Shown here piece after piece: positions 49,691 through 61,466 of a stretch of 64,000 bases of DNA. Within the stretch, counting starts at the first letter, position 1. Each line of letters begins with the position of its first letter. A model generated the notes under the pieces. That model had not been told where the DNA came from, made no database searches, and was given only the letters and a program-made list of their open reading frames with translations. The DNA is from Typha latifolia (Eukaryota > Streptophyta > Magnoliopsida > Poales > Typhaceae). Where the stretch lies: NCBI GenBank assembly GCA_019914945.1, contig CM034103.1, forward strand, positions 6,076,001-6,140,000. The letters run 5' to 3'. A program made the translations under genes and the position numbers.

Positions 49691-52600
49691 TCACATGTCA
49701 GAGACAGACCATAGATAGGCTTCTTGCTCTGTTGCTCGTTTCTCATTTTGTCTCTTAAACATTTCCTTCTCATATCCTGCAATAAAAGATGCAACATCAA
49801 TCATATGTCAAGAATGCTCATAAAATTCTCAGACTAGGCAATTAAACTTACTTGCATAAAAACTACAGAACCAAAATTGCTTCACCACATTGCTGCTCAA
49901 AATGTACATAAAGAGAAAAGTATGACTATAAATGCAACTACAATTGCAGTCCATGCAAACTATGAACCTAACCACCATTTTCATCACAAACTTCATTAAG
50001 TCATTGCACAAAGCATCTACTAGTAAAAACTTGCTGCTCTTAAAAATATAAGTATTCTGAAAGATACAAATACAAAGAAAATGAATACTAATATAGTTGT
50101 TAGATTTTTCAGTTTGTTAAACAAAGCCACCAGGATAAATGCCACATTTTGCAGTCAGAATATTGCTTGAAATAATAAATAAATAAATAAAAACTTTCGC
50201 GAACATGTTCGAAATCAAGCTAAGTGCTTCTGTAGTTAGAAGCATGTTGTAGATCATTGCGGATAGAGGCACAAGGTGGAAGAATCTGAGCTAACAAATT
50301 CAGTATAATTATAATGATAATCACCAATATATAATAGACAAAAGAAAAAATAAGACCAATAACTGGAAGAAAAGAAGCAATAAGACTTGGCATAGACTAA
50401 TATAGAGTATCACATCTGAGGGTGGCACATTTTTAAACAACAGTATAGAAGTCAGATTAGGTCAGGGTCGTGATAACCTAGATGCATAAGAAGTTTATCA
50501 CATAAATAAAAAGCACCTGACACACCACAGAAAATGTTAATGGTATCAAACATGAAAGTTATTTCTCAGGCACGCAAAGAGATCCACCATGAGCATTGGA
50601 TGTCATGATACAACCTACCGGATGACAAAGGTAAAGTACAGAAAAAAAGCCAAAGATAAGAATATATCAAACAGCATGTACAATGACCAAATGTAGCATG
50701 AAATCTAGAAAAATCAGAGGGAAGAAAATGAAAATAATGACAGTATATCGGGAACGGCAAGTGATCATGTCATGGTGAACCACAAGTATTTGCTCAAAAA
50801 GTAGAAAACAGTACAATGTCACATGCTCCTATCATATCACAGGATTGAGATAATCAGTTAGCTGGAAGCAAAAATAGAACTAAATGATGGTTATAGGCTC
50901 AGTTTCATATGATTCAAAGAACTTGATTTGCTATAGCAGCATAATGGCATATGTCATCAGTTCAAACAAAATATAAGCAGAGATAAGAATATGCCAAAAA
51001 CATGTGAGCAGGACGAACCACTACTGCGATCTACTCCATCCCAATGGCGGCCAGGTCTTATACCATATCGATTTGGAGGGCAATCTATTCCCCGTTTTAG
51101 CCAGCTATGACTTGGAATAGTCTGAGGAATTATAAAGCCAGAGTCTTTCATCTTCTCATTGTCACCTAAATCTTCTAAAACAGGCTCTGAAGACTTCCGC
51201 TGCAGCAGATAAATGAACAAGCATGTGAATCTACTGATGCCAAAATAGTATTTGTTCTCCTTATAAAAAATTTATGCAGTACCTTGACAAGATGTGCCAT
51301 AGGGTCACCCCATCTAACCCTCTCCTTTAACATTTTGTCAAGATCGGGATCATCCCTGCAAACAGAGAAAAGAACATATATAACATGCATGACATGGTAG
51401 ATCTCAAATGATTATAAGCCCATTTGGAATTCTAGCTAACAAACTGTACACCCCTGCCCCACCTCTTGTTGGACAATAAGGAAAAAGAGGAATCCACTTT
51501 TCTTCATGCTTACCTTGTTCGTGCAAAAGGCTTATCCTTCTCAAGCTCTAGCTCCAGTGCTTTAGCCTCAACTTCTCTCTTCTGTGCTAGGCCTTTACCC
51601 CACTCCAACTTGTCGTGGCTACGGAACTAGAATAACAAATCATAAGTTGTAAGCATGGATCCAGTAAGAGGATGAAGGTATTACATCAGATATTCATCAG
51701 GGAAAGCATGAAAAAAATAGGATAATATGCAGGGATAAGGAATTCAACAAACTCAGTTTAAGAATGACCAACATCAATCCTGTTCAGTATAAAAACAAAC
51801 CAAGTAACAACCAGGAATTTAGGGGGATCACCATAGTGGACACTATGTTATGCCTTGGTCCTCACCAATGGGAAGGATCTCAACTCTTTTTTTTTCTACT
51901 TAAGAGATCAGATAAAAGTACTAAAACCAAAATCCACTTTCCATCAGGCAAGTCTATACATGTCTAATAACTGTCACACATCCATAAAAATATAATATAC
52001 TGAAATATATAATGCAATAGGATAACAAACCAAGCATTACTATAACACTGAAGCCTAATTTTCTGCATTATAAAAGAGAAAACATGGTATAACAATAATG
52101 ACTGCTAGAATATTAGTCAAGATTTGAAAATATCTTTCCAAACTCTCAACTCCAACAATTATGCTATTTTCAAGCTAAGCCCACTAGTCTTCATCTTCTT
52201 GATCCTTGTTGAAGATCTTTCTAACGCCACATAGCCATGAGGCCCATGACAACTGAAATGATTTATGATGAAAAACTCTTACTTTTTACATGCATATGTG
52301 ACCTTCGACCTCATTACCATCAAGTCAAGCTGAAATCATCTCATGCATGGTTCGCCGGATCGGCCGAACCCGATCACTCTATCTTCTTACTCTCTCTTAC
52401 TCACTCTTTCTTTCTTTCTTTTTCTCTTCTTACCATATAACCATTGTTTCTCTTACAGAGATATCTAGCTCCGACAAACTCTAGTATATAGTTTTTTAAT
52501 TAAGTTTTTCATTTCTCTCTTAGCTTTTTTTCATTTCTTCTATCTTCTTCTTCACTACGCCATAATTTTTCTTTTTTTTTGTTTGATTTTCTTCCACTTA

Positions 52601-55600
52601 CTCTCTTTCTAATTTCTTCTTCTTTTTAATTTTTATTGCATCATAGTTTTTATTTCTTTATTTTCTTATTTTTGATAAAAAAATTCTAAACTTTTAAAAG
52701 TTTTTTTGTATTTTTAAATAATATTTAGAATTTTACGTAATTTAAAAGTCCAATCTGATCCAGGCGACCAATCCGGCCAATACATTTTTTTTTTCAGAAT
52801 GCCGATCCCTATCCCGATCCCAATTTTTCAAACCTTGATCTTATGAAGCTAAAATGTAGCAATTCACAAGCCAAAGATGTGGCATAAGTGACCATAGATG
52901 TATAAGATAAGTTGATAACTATAAGCTATGTAGTTGATATAAGTCTATAACTTTCCTATTTCTTTTCTAGGTTTTCAGTTTCTAGCAATTAATATTATGT
53001 TTGTAGTTAGAATTTATCATGCTTGTTAAATATATTACTTATTAATTTTATTGGTAACCTTACAATAACTAAGTATCATTGGCTAGTCAAATAAGATTAT
53101 TTTTAATTCCTCACATATGATTAGCTATTTCTACCTATTATTAGTGATGAAAATATTTCTGGTTAATATATTTATCCTCCCTAAAATTGGGCCAAAAATT
53201 AGTACGAAAAATATTTTTCACTAAATAATGGTAAATTAGTCTCTACAGTGTCTAAAATTGATCACATGACACATGGTATCTTTTAACAAAGAAAATCAAA
53301 TGAACAATTAACGTAATGGGTACTTTAGAGGTTTTACATAGATAAAGTGGTCAATATGCTGCAAAATAAATAAGGGGATCTATATAAAATATAGACAATA
53401 GTTAGGGGCCTCGGTCTAATTAGTTAATATTCCATAAAAGCTTAAACAATTTGCTCAAATTGACTCATGTCATTTGGAGCAGGGGCATGTTGTGAATATC
53501 TGACTGGCACTCCTCGTGCTGCTCACATGATAACCTTTCCATCAACTATCCCTTTTGTCAACCAAACTAACATAAGGGCATTACAATCATTGTGAATCTC
53601 TAGGAACATCCATTTTGGTTTACATACATGTTTGCACCATAGGGGGACAAATTAAATGACTGCTAGGTGTATAAATAGACTTGGCTAAGGCAAGGTTAGT
53701 TGGACTCAGCCTGCTTGGAATTAGCAAAAGATATCTTGGCTTAGCTTGAACTTGAATCAAGTTAGTAAGGGTCAACTTGAGAATAGCTTGAGGTCATACT
53801 GACTTAGCTTGGAACTAATATTACGTAGTACATTACTACCTAAGATATAAGATAAATATAAAATAAACAAGCTCTAGGTCTAGCTTTTGGGCCAATTAGT
53901 TATTCTAGATTTCGGCATGTCTACTCTATTCCAGATGCAGTATCAAGGTGCTGTAAACTTCATCATTGGCCCGACAGATCGAGAGCTGGAGATGGCCGAA
54001 AGAGAAAGCAAGGATAGAGAATCTACTTCGATATCTATTTTTAATTTCTACCCTTTTTGTAAATCCCTATACATATAGTTCTAGTCTAGTTATTGCATTT
54101 CTTTTCAACCATTCCTACTGTTGTAACATAATTTCCTAATATAGATCATAAAATAAATGAGCTAACTCAATTCTTTCACTAAGAGAAACTTTCTAAATCC
54201 AATAAGAAATGAAAGGTAACAGTCTCCTTAGATTTGACTCTTATTGATAGGAATCTCAAAGGAATTATCTGCAATATTAATTTTATTTTTAAAAATTCAG
54301 ATACTTTAAAAAATTATGCGATACGTGTATCTAGTATCCTATCTGATACAGGTACGGTGAGGCTTCCTAAGTTTTTGGCCACCATAAGGCACTAACCAAT
54401 AGAAGTAAGTGAGCGTCATAATACCTTTCACCACAACAGAATCACAAAGTGCTTGTTGTGACATTGTTTATTAGAATAGACTTCTAAATCTTGTATGCCA
54501 AAAGTTAGAAAAAATCAAGCTAGCACTGCTAGCACCCACTATCTGTACAGAAAACATCCAAAGAGGAATATGACTAAGGAACACAAACACAGGTAGACAA
54601 AATAAATAGAGAGAAATCTAATGGTTTTCAGAATGATGACATGGAAACAAAATCTACCTTTGGTTTCTCTTCTTTTTCTTTTGTTATCTCCTCCTTTGAT
54701 ATGCGTTTTCCTGCAAGAACAATCAACCCAACAAATTGCATGAAAAGGAAATTCTAAATTCAAATCCAACATGTAGTAGTAAAGCATTAGAAGCTACAAC
54801 AAGAACACTAAACAAATTTCAAAGCAAAATAATCAGACCTTCCTTATCCCTAAATACTGGCTCGGCACCTTTCCCAGTCATGGACGGATCCATGGCAGCA
54901 AATCTACATGAACAAGAAAGTACCAAAAATTAATTCTTCAAGATAAGACGGATAGTTTGTAAGATATAAAGCAAGGACTGAGCAACTTATGAAAAGAGAG
55001 CACCTCAAATAAGGCTTATTTAAATCACCTAGATTTCTCCTGCTTTTTCTTCTTATTTATCTCTTCCTTGATTTCTTGAGCTGAAAATAGTCCTGACCTC
55101 AGTGCCCCCTTGACCAAATCTGCCTCCTTTCTCCCTTTTCTCGGAGGAGAAAGGTCCTTGGAGGAAATCTGGGGATTCGTTATCTCTGTCGAATTGCGAT
55201 GAGGCCGACGCGGTGGAGAGAGATCATCCGACAAGCCCTTTTGACTTCTCCTAGGGGGAGAAAGGTCACCAGCAGAAGGCCGACCTAGTTTTCCATCAGG
55301 CGAATGATGAGCACGATTTCTCCTCGGAGGAGAAAGATCAGCAGTCGAAGATCGACCTGGTCTTTCATCCTCAAGAGATGGACGAGCTCGACTTCTCCTA
55401 GGAGGAGAAAGGCCAACAGCAGAAGACCGACCTGGTCTTTCATCTTCAAGCGAATGCCGAGCACGACTTCTCCTTGGAGGAGAAAGGTCAGCAGGCTCCT
55501 CCGATTTATGACGACCATCTACATGACGGGGAGGAGAGAGGTCTTCTTTCGACCTAATTCTGATGCGCTTGTGAGACTTCCGAGGAGGGGACATATCATC

Positions 55601-56222
55601 CACTTCATCGTCACCCAAATTAGCTCCCTTCCCTCCACGCTCCGGTGAAGGCGTGTCAAGGCGCCTCCGGGGCTGCCGTGGCGGAGAAAGGTCGCCTCTT
55701 TCAGCGTCCGACGGCTCCCGCTCAAGCTCTGGAGATGGCGTGTCGTACCGAACGCGGGCGCGTTGCTGCCGCGGCGGGGACGGATAAGGCCCCGCTGCCG
55801 CATCCGAAGGCTTCGCCGGCTCCGAAATTGGCACCCAACCACTTCCGTCGTCAGCGATGGAGTGATAGGGCTTCCGAGCACGGATGGCTTCGAGCCTCTT
55901 CATGCGCTTGACCTCTATATCCTCATTAACCTGGGGTAATTCCTCCCCTACACACAAAATGATCCAGAAATCAACGAAATGGATTGGATAAGCATTGAAC
56001 TAGGGTTAGGATTTTAGAATTACCAGCGGAATCAGATTCCTCTTCCTCGATCTGGACGGGTTTTTGCCACACGGGATCTTCGTCGACGACGAGGACGCCT
56101 CCCGTAGAATCGGATTTGGGCTTCTCCTTCTTCCTCTTCTTCTTCTTCGCCTTGTTCGGGTCCTCGGCGCCGGATTGGTATCGCTTCAGGTACTCTTTGA
56201 GGGAAGCGCCGGTGGAGGCCAT
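49691..56222 (-). CDS. BUD13: BUD13 homologue, RES-complex pre-mRNA splicing factor
   Basis: Exons in transcript order: 56024-56222, 55029-55947, 54839-54903, 54658-54710, 51514-51626, 51283-51355, 51019-51199, 49691-49776 (stop TGA at 49691-49693). All junctions are GT-AG and in phase, giving 562 codons; I recall Arabidopsis BUD13 as about the same length. BUD13 forms the RES complex with Pml1/SNIP1 and Ist3/RBMX2 on the activated spliceosome. Exon 1 encodes the typical start (SLKEYLKRYQS) with a lysine-rich stretch. Exon 2 (residues 67-372) holds about ten SPPR motifs, mostly in DLSPPRR units, between residues 122 and 335. The conserved C-terminal BUD13 domain follows: RFAAMDPSMTGKG, DKLEWGKGLAQ, DDPDLDKMLKERVRWGDPMA, NRYGIRPGRHWDGVDRS and the terminal EAYLWSVSDM. 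Intron 4 (51627-54657) is swollen by repeats. The gene looks intact. Confidence 0.96.
52346..52842. repeat. GGCCGATC-type repeat, copy 4, in BUD13 intron 4
   Basis: Left end atggttcgccggatcggccg; CT-rich middle; right block aggcgaccaatccggccaat ... gccgatccc ... tttttcaaaccttgat. The loosely inverted ends are best kept in this copy. Confidence 0.65.
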
Positions 56223-56327
56223 TAACGTGACGGAGGCGGAGGAAGAAGACCTAATTTGATCAAGGAGCTCTCCGGTATGAAAACCCCACAGTTACCGTGT
56301 GGCTGGGGGAGGGGGGTGGCGGTGGGG

Positions 56328-57440
56328 TGTAAACGGGTCGGATAATATCCCATCCGACCCGAATAGTATCCAAAAAGCATAGGATAGGATATGGATACAG
56401 ATGAGAATTCTTTTAAAACAAAGAAGTTTATTTATGTTTTCAATTTCAAAAAAAAAAAAAAAGAAGTTTATGTATCACACCCAATATTTTATCTATTTTG
56501 TGATTATTTTTTATAATCTGACTCCTATTTTTTTCTTATTATTTTCATTTAACACCCTCTATTAATTTGAACAGTACTAGCAAAGAAATATTCTGTTATA
56601 ATATATAAAATAATTTATAAATACCTAAATTACCCTTGTGTGGAGAAAAAATAGTATTTTAGTAATTTGAGGTTTTTGTAATATGATCCTACTTTTTTCT
56701 TATAATTCTCATTTAATATCGTCTATTAATTTAAACAGTACCCAAAAATATATTCTATTATAATATATAAAATAATTTATAAATACATAAATTACTCATG
56801 CTTTCTTTAGAGGAGAGGTAAAAAAGAGAAAAAATAGTGGTGAGGGTATTTTAATAATTTGGTCTATATTAGTTAGTCAAAATAACATTAGGGTGTTAAA
56901 CGAGAATTATAGAGAAAAATAAGATATAAATCACAAAATAGGTAAAATGTAGGGTATGACTTATAAAATACCCTTAAAAACAATCGGATTCGAATCCAAA
57001 TATAAATTTTATATAGTTTCACTCAGATATGAATTCTAATACAAGCATATATGGATTTGGATACAAATTTAAATTCAAATTTGAATTCGGATTCAAATAT
57101 TTAATAGATCATTAAATTTCTAAATTCTCCTAATTAGATTAGCTCTTTCATCTTCTGTAATCCACATTCCACTATTAATTATAGATTCAAGTTGGTAAAC
57201 GAATATAATAAATAAATTTATTAGTACATTGCATATCCTCAAATTTTATAAATCCTCAAACTTTGGATATTTTATATTCACTCAATTTTGAATTGATCTA
57301 GATTGTGTTCTTTCTTTATTTATTTATTTGCTTTAAGTTCAGTCAATATCCAATATATATCTGAATATGTTTTAAGATCTGGTTCGTATTCGTTTAGGAT
57401 CCAATTCATCTCTAATCTATATCTATATCCATTTAATCCT
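56328..57440. repeat. TGTAAACGGGTCGGAT-type repeat upstream of BUD13, with a nested MITE
   Basis: Begins gtgtaaacgggtcggataat and carries many ggatatggata / ttcaaattcgaattcgg words, then atccaattcatctct and atatccatttaat. The class is unsure. Its left end lies about 100 bp from the BUD13 start codon. Confidence 0.5.
56466..56977. mobile_element. Fold-back MITE with about 90-bp inverted ends and an inner tandem copy
   Basis: The left arm (tatcacacccaatatttta ... tttaacaccct) pairs with the right arm (agggtgttaaacg ... tgtagggtatgacttataa). Inside, about 150 bp (ttcttattattttcattta ... aataatttataaatacctaaatta) is repeated once with changes. Confidence 0.75.
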
Positions 57441-59040
57441 AGAAGTATATAAATAGAGGGGTTTAAGAGCTTGAGTGGATGTGCTTGCTTTTTTGGGTTA
57501 TTTTATTTCTATTTTTAAGAGTTTTATATTCAGCATTTTGGGTATTTTTACTTCAATTTCAATTCTACAACAAGCATTTTAGTTGTCATCTTGAGCAATT
57601 TTTTGATCAAATTAAGGCTTCTCATGTTAACATTTGCTTCAATTAAAACCAGCGATCTTCTATATAATCATTAGTTTCTTCTCCTCTAGTTGTTTAGAAT
57701 CTGGGATAAATAATATGAACATCATTCTTATGCCATAAAAAAGACAAGAAATACCTCAACTTCTTCTATAAACATTTCTTTAAATTGTACCGGACAATAA
57801 TCTTCTAGGATTAGTTTTAATAGTCTTTAGTTCAAATCTACATTTGATGGAAAAAAAACTTTAGTGCTTTTTCAAACTCTGATAAATTTAAGAAGATATC
57901 TCCTAAGAAAGATCATCTGAGATAATAAATTGTGGCACTTTATCTTTAGAAGTTTTTATATATTATACATAAAATTCTACATAATCATCAATATTGACCT
58001 TAGGTTCAACATTCGTTGTCATGGATATGTTTAAAGTAAGTTGACATTCAATATTAGTTGAGACAAACATATTTACAAGCGGATGACTTTTATTCTGCCC
58101 ATGTTACCCGTAAGATTGGATGCTTAAGTTTATCGACACTTTCATCTTAATTAGTTCGAAATAGATTAATAGAATTAAAGAAAGAGAACTCTTTATAAAA
58201 ATTCTTATCAAGTTTGTCATTAGTATTATAATGTTATTTATTGTGGCAACATTACGAAGATTATGTATAAGAGAATTAATTTTACCATTAAATATGTAAT
58301 GTTCAATTAGGTCAAAGGTTGAGCAGTAGGATGATTGAGATGAGACAAGCCTTCTGCCTCCAAATAATTCAAGTTAATACAACCATGATTTGAAAGATGT
58401 AAACCAATAGGTTGCTGATGCATAGAATTCTACCTCTAAATTGATCTAATATAGAAATACTTTTTTTAATTAATAAAAAAATTGGTTAATATGAATGGAA
58501 TGCACCTTGTACTTAATATATCAAATATATAATTAAATTACGTAATACATTGTAATTAAATTAATGCATATACGTCGAGTTGGACGTATTTTGTCCCTAA
58601 TATATGAAATTTATTTACATGATTCATTGTAATTAAACTAATATACATATGCCAATTGGAACGCACTATGTGGTTAATCTATAAAATTCGTGATATATAT
58701 ATGTAATATGCTATAATTTAACAATATTATTTTACAACACATTTAAATTATAATGTATTATGTATTTAAATCACATGTTAATTATGTAATACGAAATTAA
58801 TGTGTTATCCTTAGTGATGGTTTTACGAATAAGAATGATAGCTTACCCAAATACATCCTTTTATTTCTTTTTTTTGAAATAATTATATAAATTAGCAAAA
58901 TAATAGTAAGAAACATACATTGCCAAAATATTACCATAACAGATTTCGACAAAAAAAAATAAGGTTGTTATAAGAAATAGACACTTCAAATCAATTTCAT
59001 AGTCATCTAGAGAGATTTGCATTGGTTAGGAAACTTAGAC
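57441..59040. other. AT-rich intergenic DNA, nothing recognised
   Basis: Short repeats such as acgtaatacattgtaattaaattaatgcatat recur at 58540-58650, a diverged tandem copy. No coding signal. Confidence 0.4.
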
Positions 59041-59046
59041 TTCAAC

Positions 59047-59880
59047 TATAATTGTAACACCTGCTACCAAATTTCTATGCCCCTCGTGTGGGTAGAATTC
59101 ACAAGATTTTCACATAACTTATTGGTCAATATTTCTACACATATACAAGATAAAAACCTAATAATTCTACAAATAACTCAAATAAAAAAAAACCCAACAA
59201 AACTTAAGCCACATTATGCCATAAAATACATATCTATAAATAGAACTAATACAAATACTCACCTAGGGGCTACAATCTATTTAATTTTTTTACAAATAAA
59301 TAAATAAATTATAAATAATCATAGCCAGCTTCTTTCTAAACTCGGGATTGTTAACTAATCTGAAAATATTTCCACCAAAAGATGGTAAACATAAGGTCCA
59401 ACAAGTATACATCTCTACAGTTTAAAAATAGCATAAAATAATGCAATATGATATATATATGTCAACCACGATCACAATAATACATTCATATACCTTGACT
59501 ATCATATGTCCATGTATCACTCAAATTATCAAATCCTCTATTTTAGGCTTGCATAGAGTCACAATCATAAGCAACATTATACGCTCATATCAAATATTAC
59601 TCACTATAGATAAAGGACCTTAGTCATAAACCCATCACTATCACTATCACATGATATTACCCATCATAGACTAAGGACCTTAGTCATAGGCCCATCACTC
59701 CCTTTTATGATCGTACATGTGTGCAAGTGACATGATATTCTAACGCACAAATAAGCATAAATGAAACTATTATGAACCAATCTCGAGCTGGTTGGTCTAG
59801 TCGAGTCAGGGTTGTTGTGAACCAACCCAGAGCTGGTTGGACTAGTCAAGTTGAGTCTAGTATAATGTTGTTTGGAGAGC
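59047..59880 (-). mobile_element. Gypsy LTR fragment, same family as 33560-34672, opposite direction
   Basis: gtgggtagaattcac, ttttcacataactt and atttctacacatata match the reverse complement of 34580-34640. The outer start reads TGTAACACCTG (59054). The right edge is unclear. Confidence 0.6.
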
Positions 59881-59925
59881 AAGACCTCCCTCTATTAGTC
59901 GAGTTGAGTCCAGTATAATGATAAA
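59773..59925. repeat. Short tandem repeat (gagctggttggWctagtc / gttgagtYYagtataatg)
   Basis: gaaccaaYcYcgagctggttgg occurs twice (59775 and 59819), and gagttgagtccagtataatg twice (59848 and 59900). Confidence 0.6.
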
Positions 59926-61131
59926 ATCCATTATATGGAATTGCAGGGGTTCCCTAAAAAAAGAGATATTGGATCGGTGTCAGGACCTTGAGAGGGAGCA
60001 TACACTGGACTTTATTTGCTTGGTGGAAACCCATACAAATTGAATAAAAATAAAAACATTGCATTGACTCACTTTTAAATTCTAGTAGTTGGGGCTTTGG
60101 GTGGAATTATTATCCTATGGAAGCCCATGGTAGGATGGGTGGACGTGGTAGATGTTTAATGCTTTATAGTTCATGTAGTTGTTTACCCGCCAAAGGGGCT
60201 TGCATGGATGATGACTTTTGTTTAGGCTAGTAATCATTTAGAGGAGCTAAAGAGTTTATGGATAGAGTTGCTTGCTACTTCACCAAACAACACTCCTTGG
60301 ATGATAGTTGGCAACTTCAATGTTGTCCTATCCTCGGAAGACAAACAAGCTACTAATATAGTGGTTATGGGACTAAAGGCCAAAAATTTCAAGGCTTTTG
60401 TCGATGAAGCAGGCATATGTGATCTTGATTTCGAAGGGTTACCTTTTACGTGGTGTAATAACTGACCAGGGAGGGAGAGGATATAGGTGCGACTTGACCA
60501 GGTCCTATCTAACCCTAGTTGGCTCGAGCAATTTCAACTTTGTAGGGTGGTTCACCTTGATAGATTAACATTAGATCACGCATCGATGTTGTTTTTGTCC
60601 AACGAAGACACCAACATCGGAGAGAAGCCTTTCCAATTTGAAAGCCCCTAGATGGAGTACGAGTGCAAGATCACAATTGTGAAGGGGTGGGACAAAAGGT
60701 GTAATGTTCTCCAATGTATGCACTTGCACATAAATTGGCAAATACCTAAAGAGCGTTGAATACTTGGAGCAAAAAGATTGTTGGGAATATTGAGAGGTGG
60801 CTCAAGCTTATTAAGCAAGATATCAAGGATCTGGGGACGTTGGACGTGCATGAAGACTTGGATGAGACCAAGCTAGGTTAGCTTCATAGCTTATATAATC
60901 TTAAAAATGTATTAAACCGATAGGTGAGCGTGAAGTGGCTCTAAAGATCCCGTCAACAATGGGTACAGAACGGTGATAGGAATACCAGCTATTTTCATGT
61001 TGTTGCCTTGATCCAAAACTGCCGTAATAGGATCACCGAGATTATTAATGATGAAGGAGCTTGGGTGAGAGATCCGGACTAGATCGCAAACCAATTCAAG
61101 AAGCACTATCAGAGGTTGTGAGGGAATCAAG
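59915..61131 (+). pseudogene. L1-type LINE, endonuclease region, decayed
   Basis: WNCRG and CLVETHTN start an AP-type endonuclease, followed by PWMIVGNFNVVLSSEDK, LPFTWCNN, RLDQVLSNPSWLEQF, HLDRLTLDHASML, NGDRNTSYFH and NRITRIINDEGAWV. Stops and shifts break the frame. The reverse transcriptase is absent; a long LTR starts at 61132 and ends the copy. Confidence 0.88.
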
Positions 61132-61435
61132 TGTAGCAACCCAACCTTATAAAAAAAAATTTGCATGGCATGACGTGGCCGGCCTCATGCCATGCTGCTG
61201 GCGTGGGCTGGGGGTGCCACGCACTCCCAGCCGCTGGCTCGGCCAACTAGGCCGGGCCAGCTAGCTCCGGTGGGCCCGTCGACACCGCAGCCGCAGCGCC
61301 AACGTCCCCACCACCTCTCTCTCCCCTTTTATATTTCTCTCTCTCTCTCTCTCAAACTCTCTCTCTCTCCCACTGTTACTACCGCCGCCACCGTCCTTGA
61401 AAACTACCATTGCCACCTTCACAAGCGTCGGTGAG

Positions 61436-61466
<31 letters not shown>

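Noticed and set aside
55285..55911. Open frames antisense or shifted to BUD13 exon 2
   Set aside because: By-products of the repetitive, GC-richer SPPR coding block.
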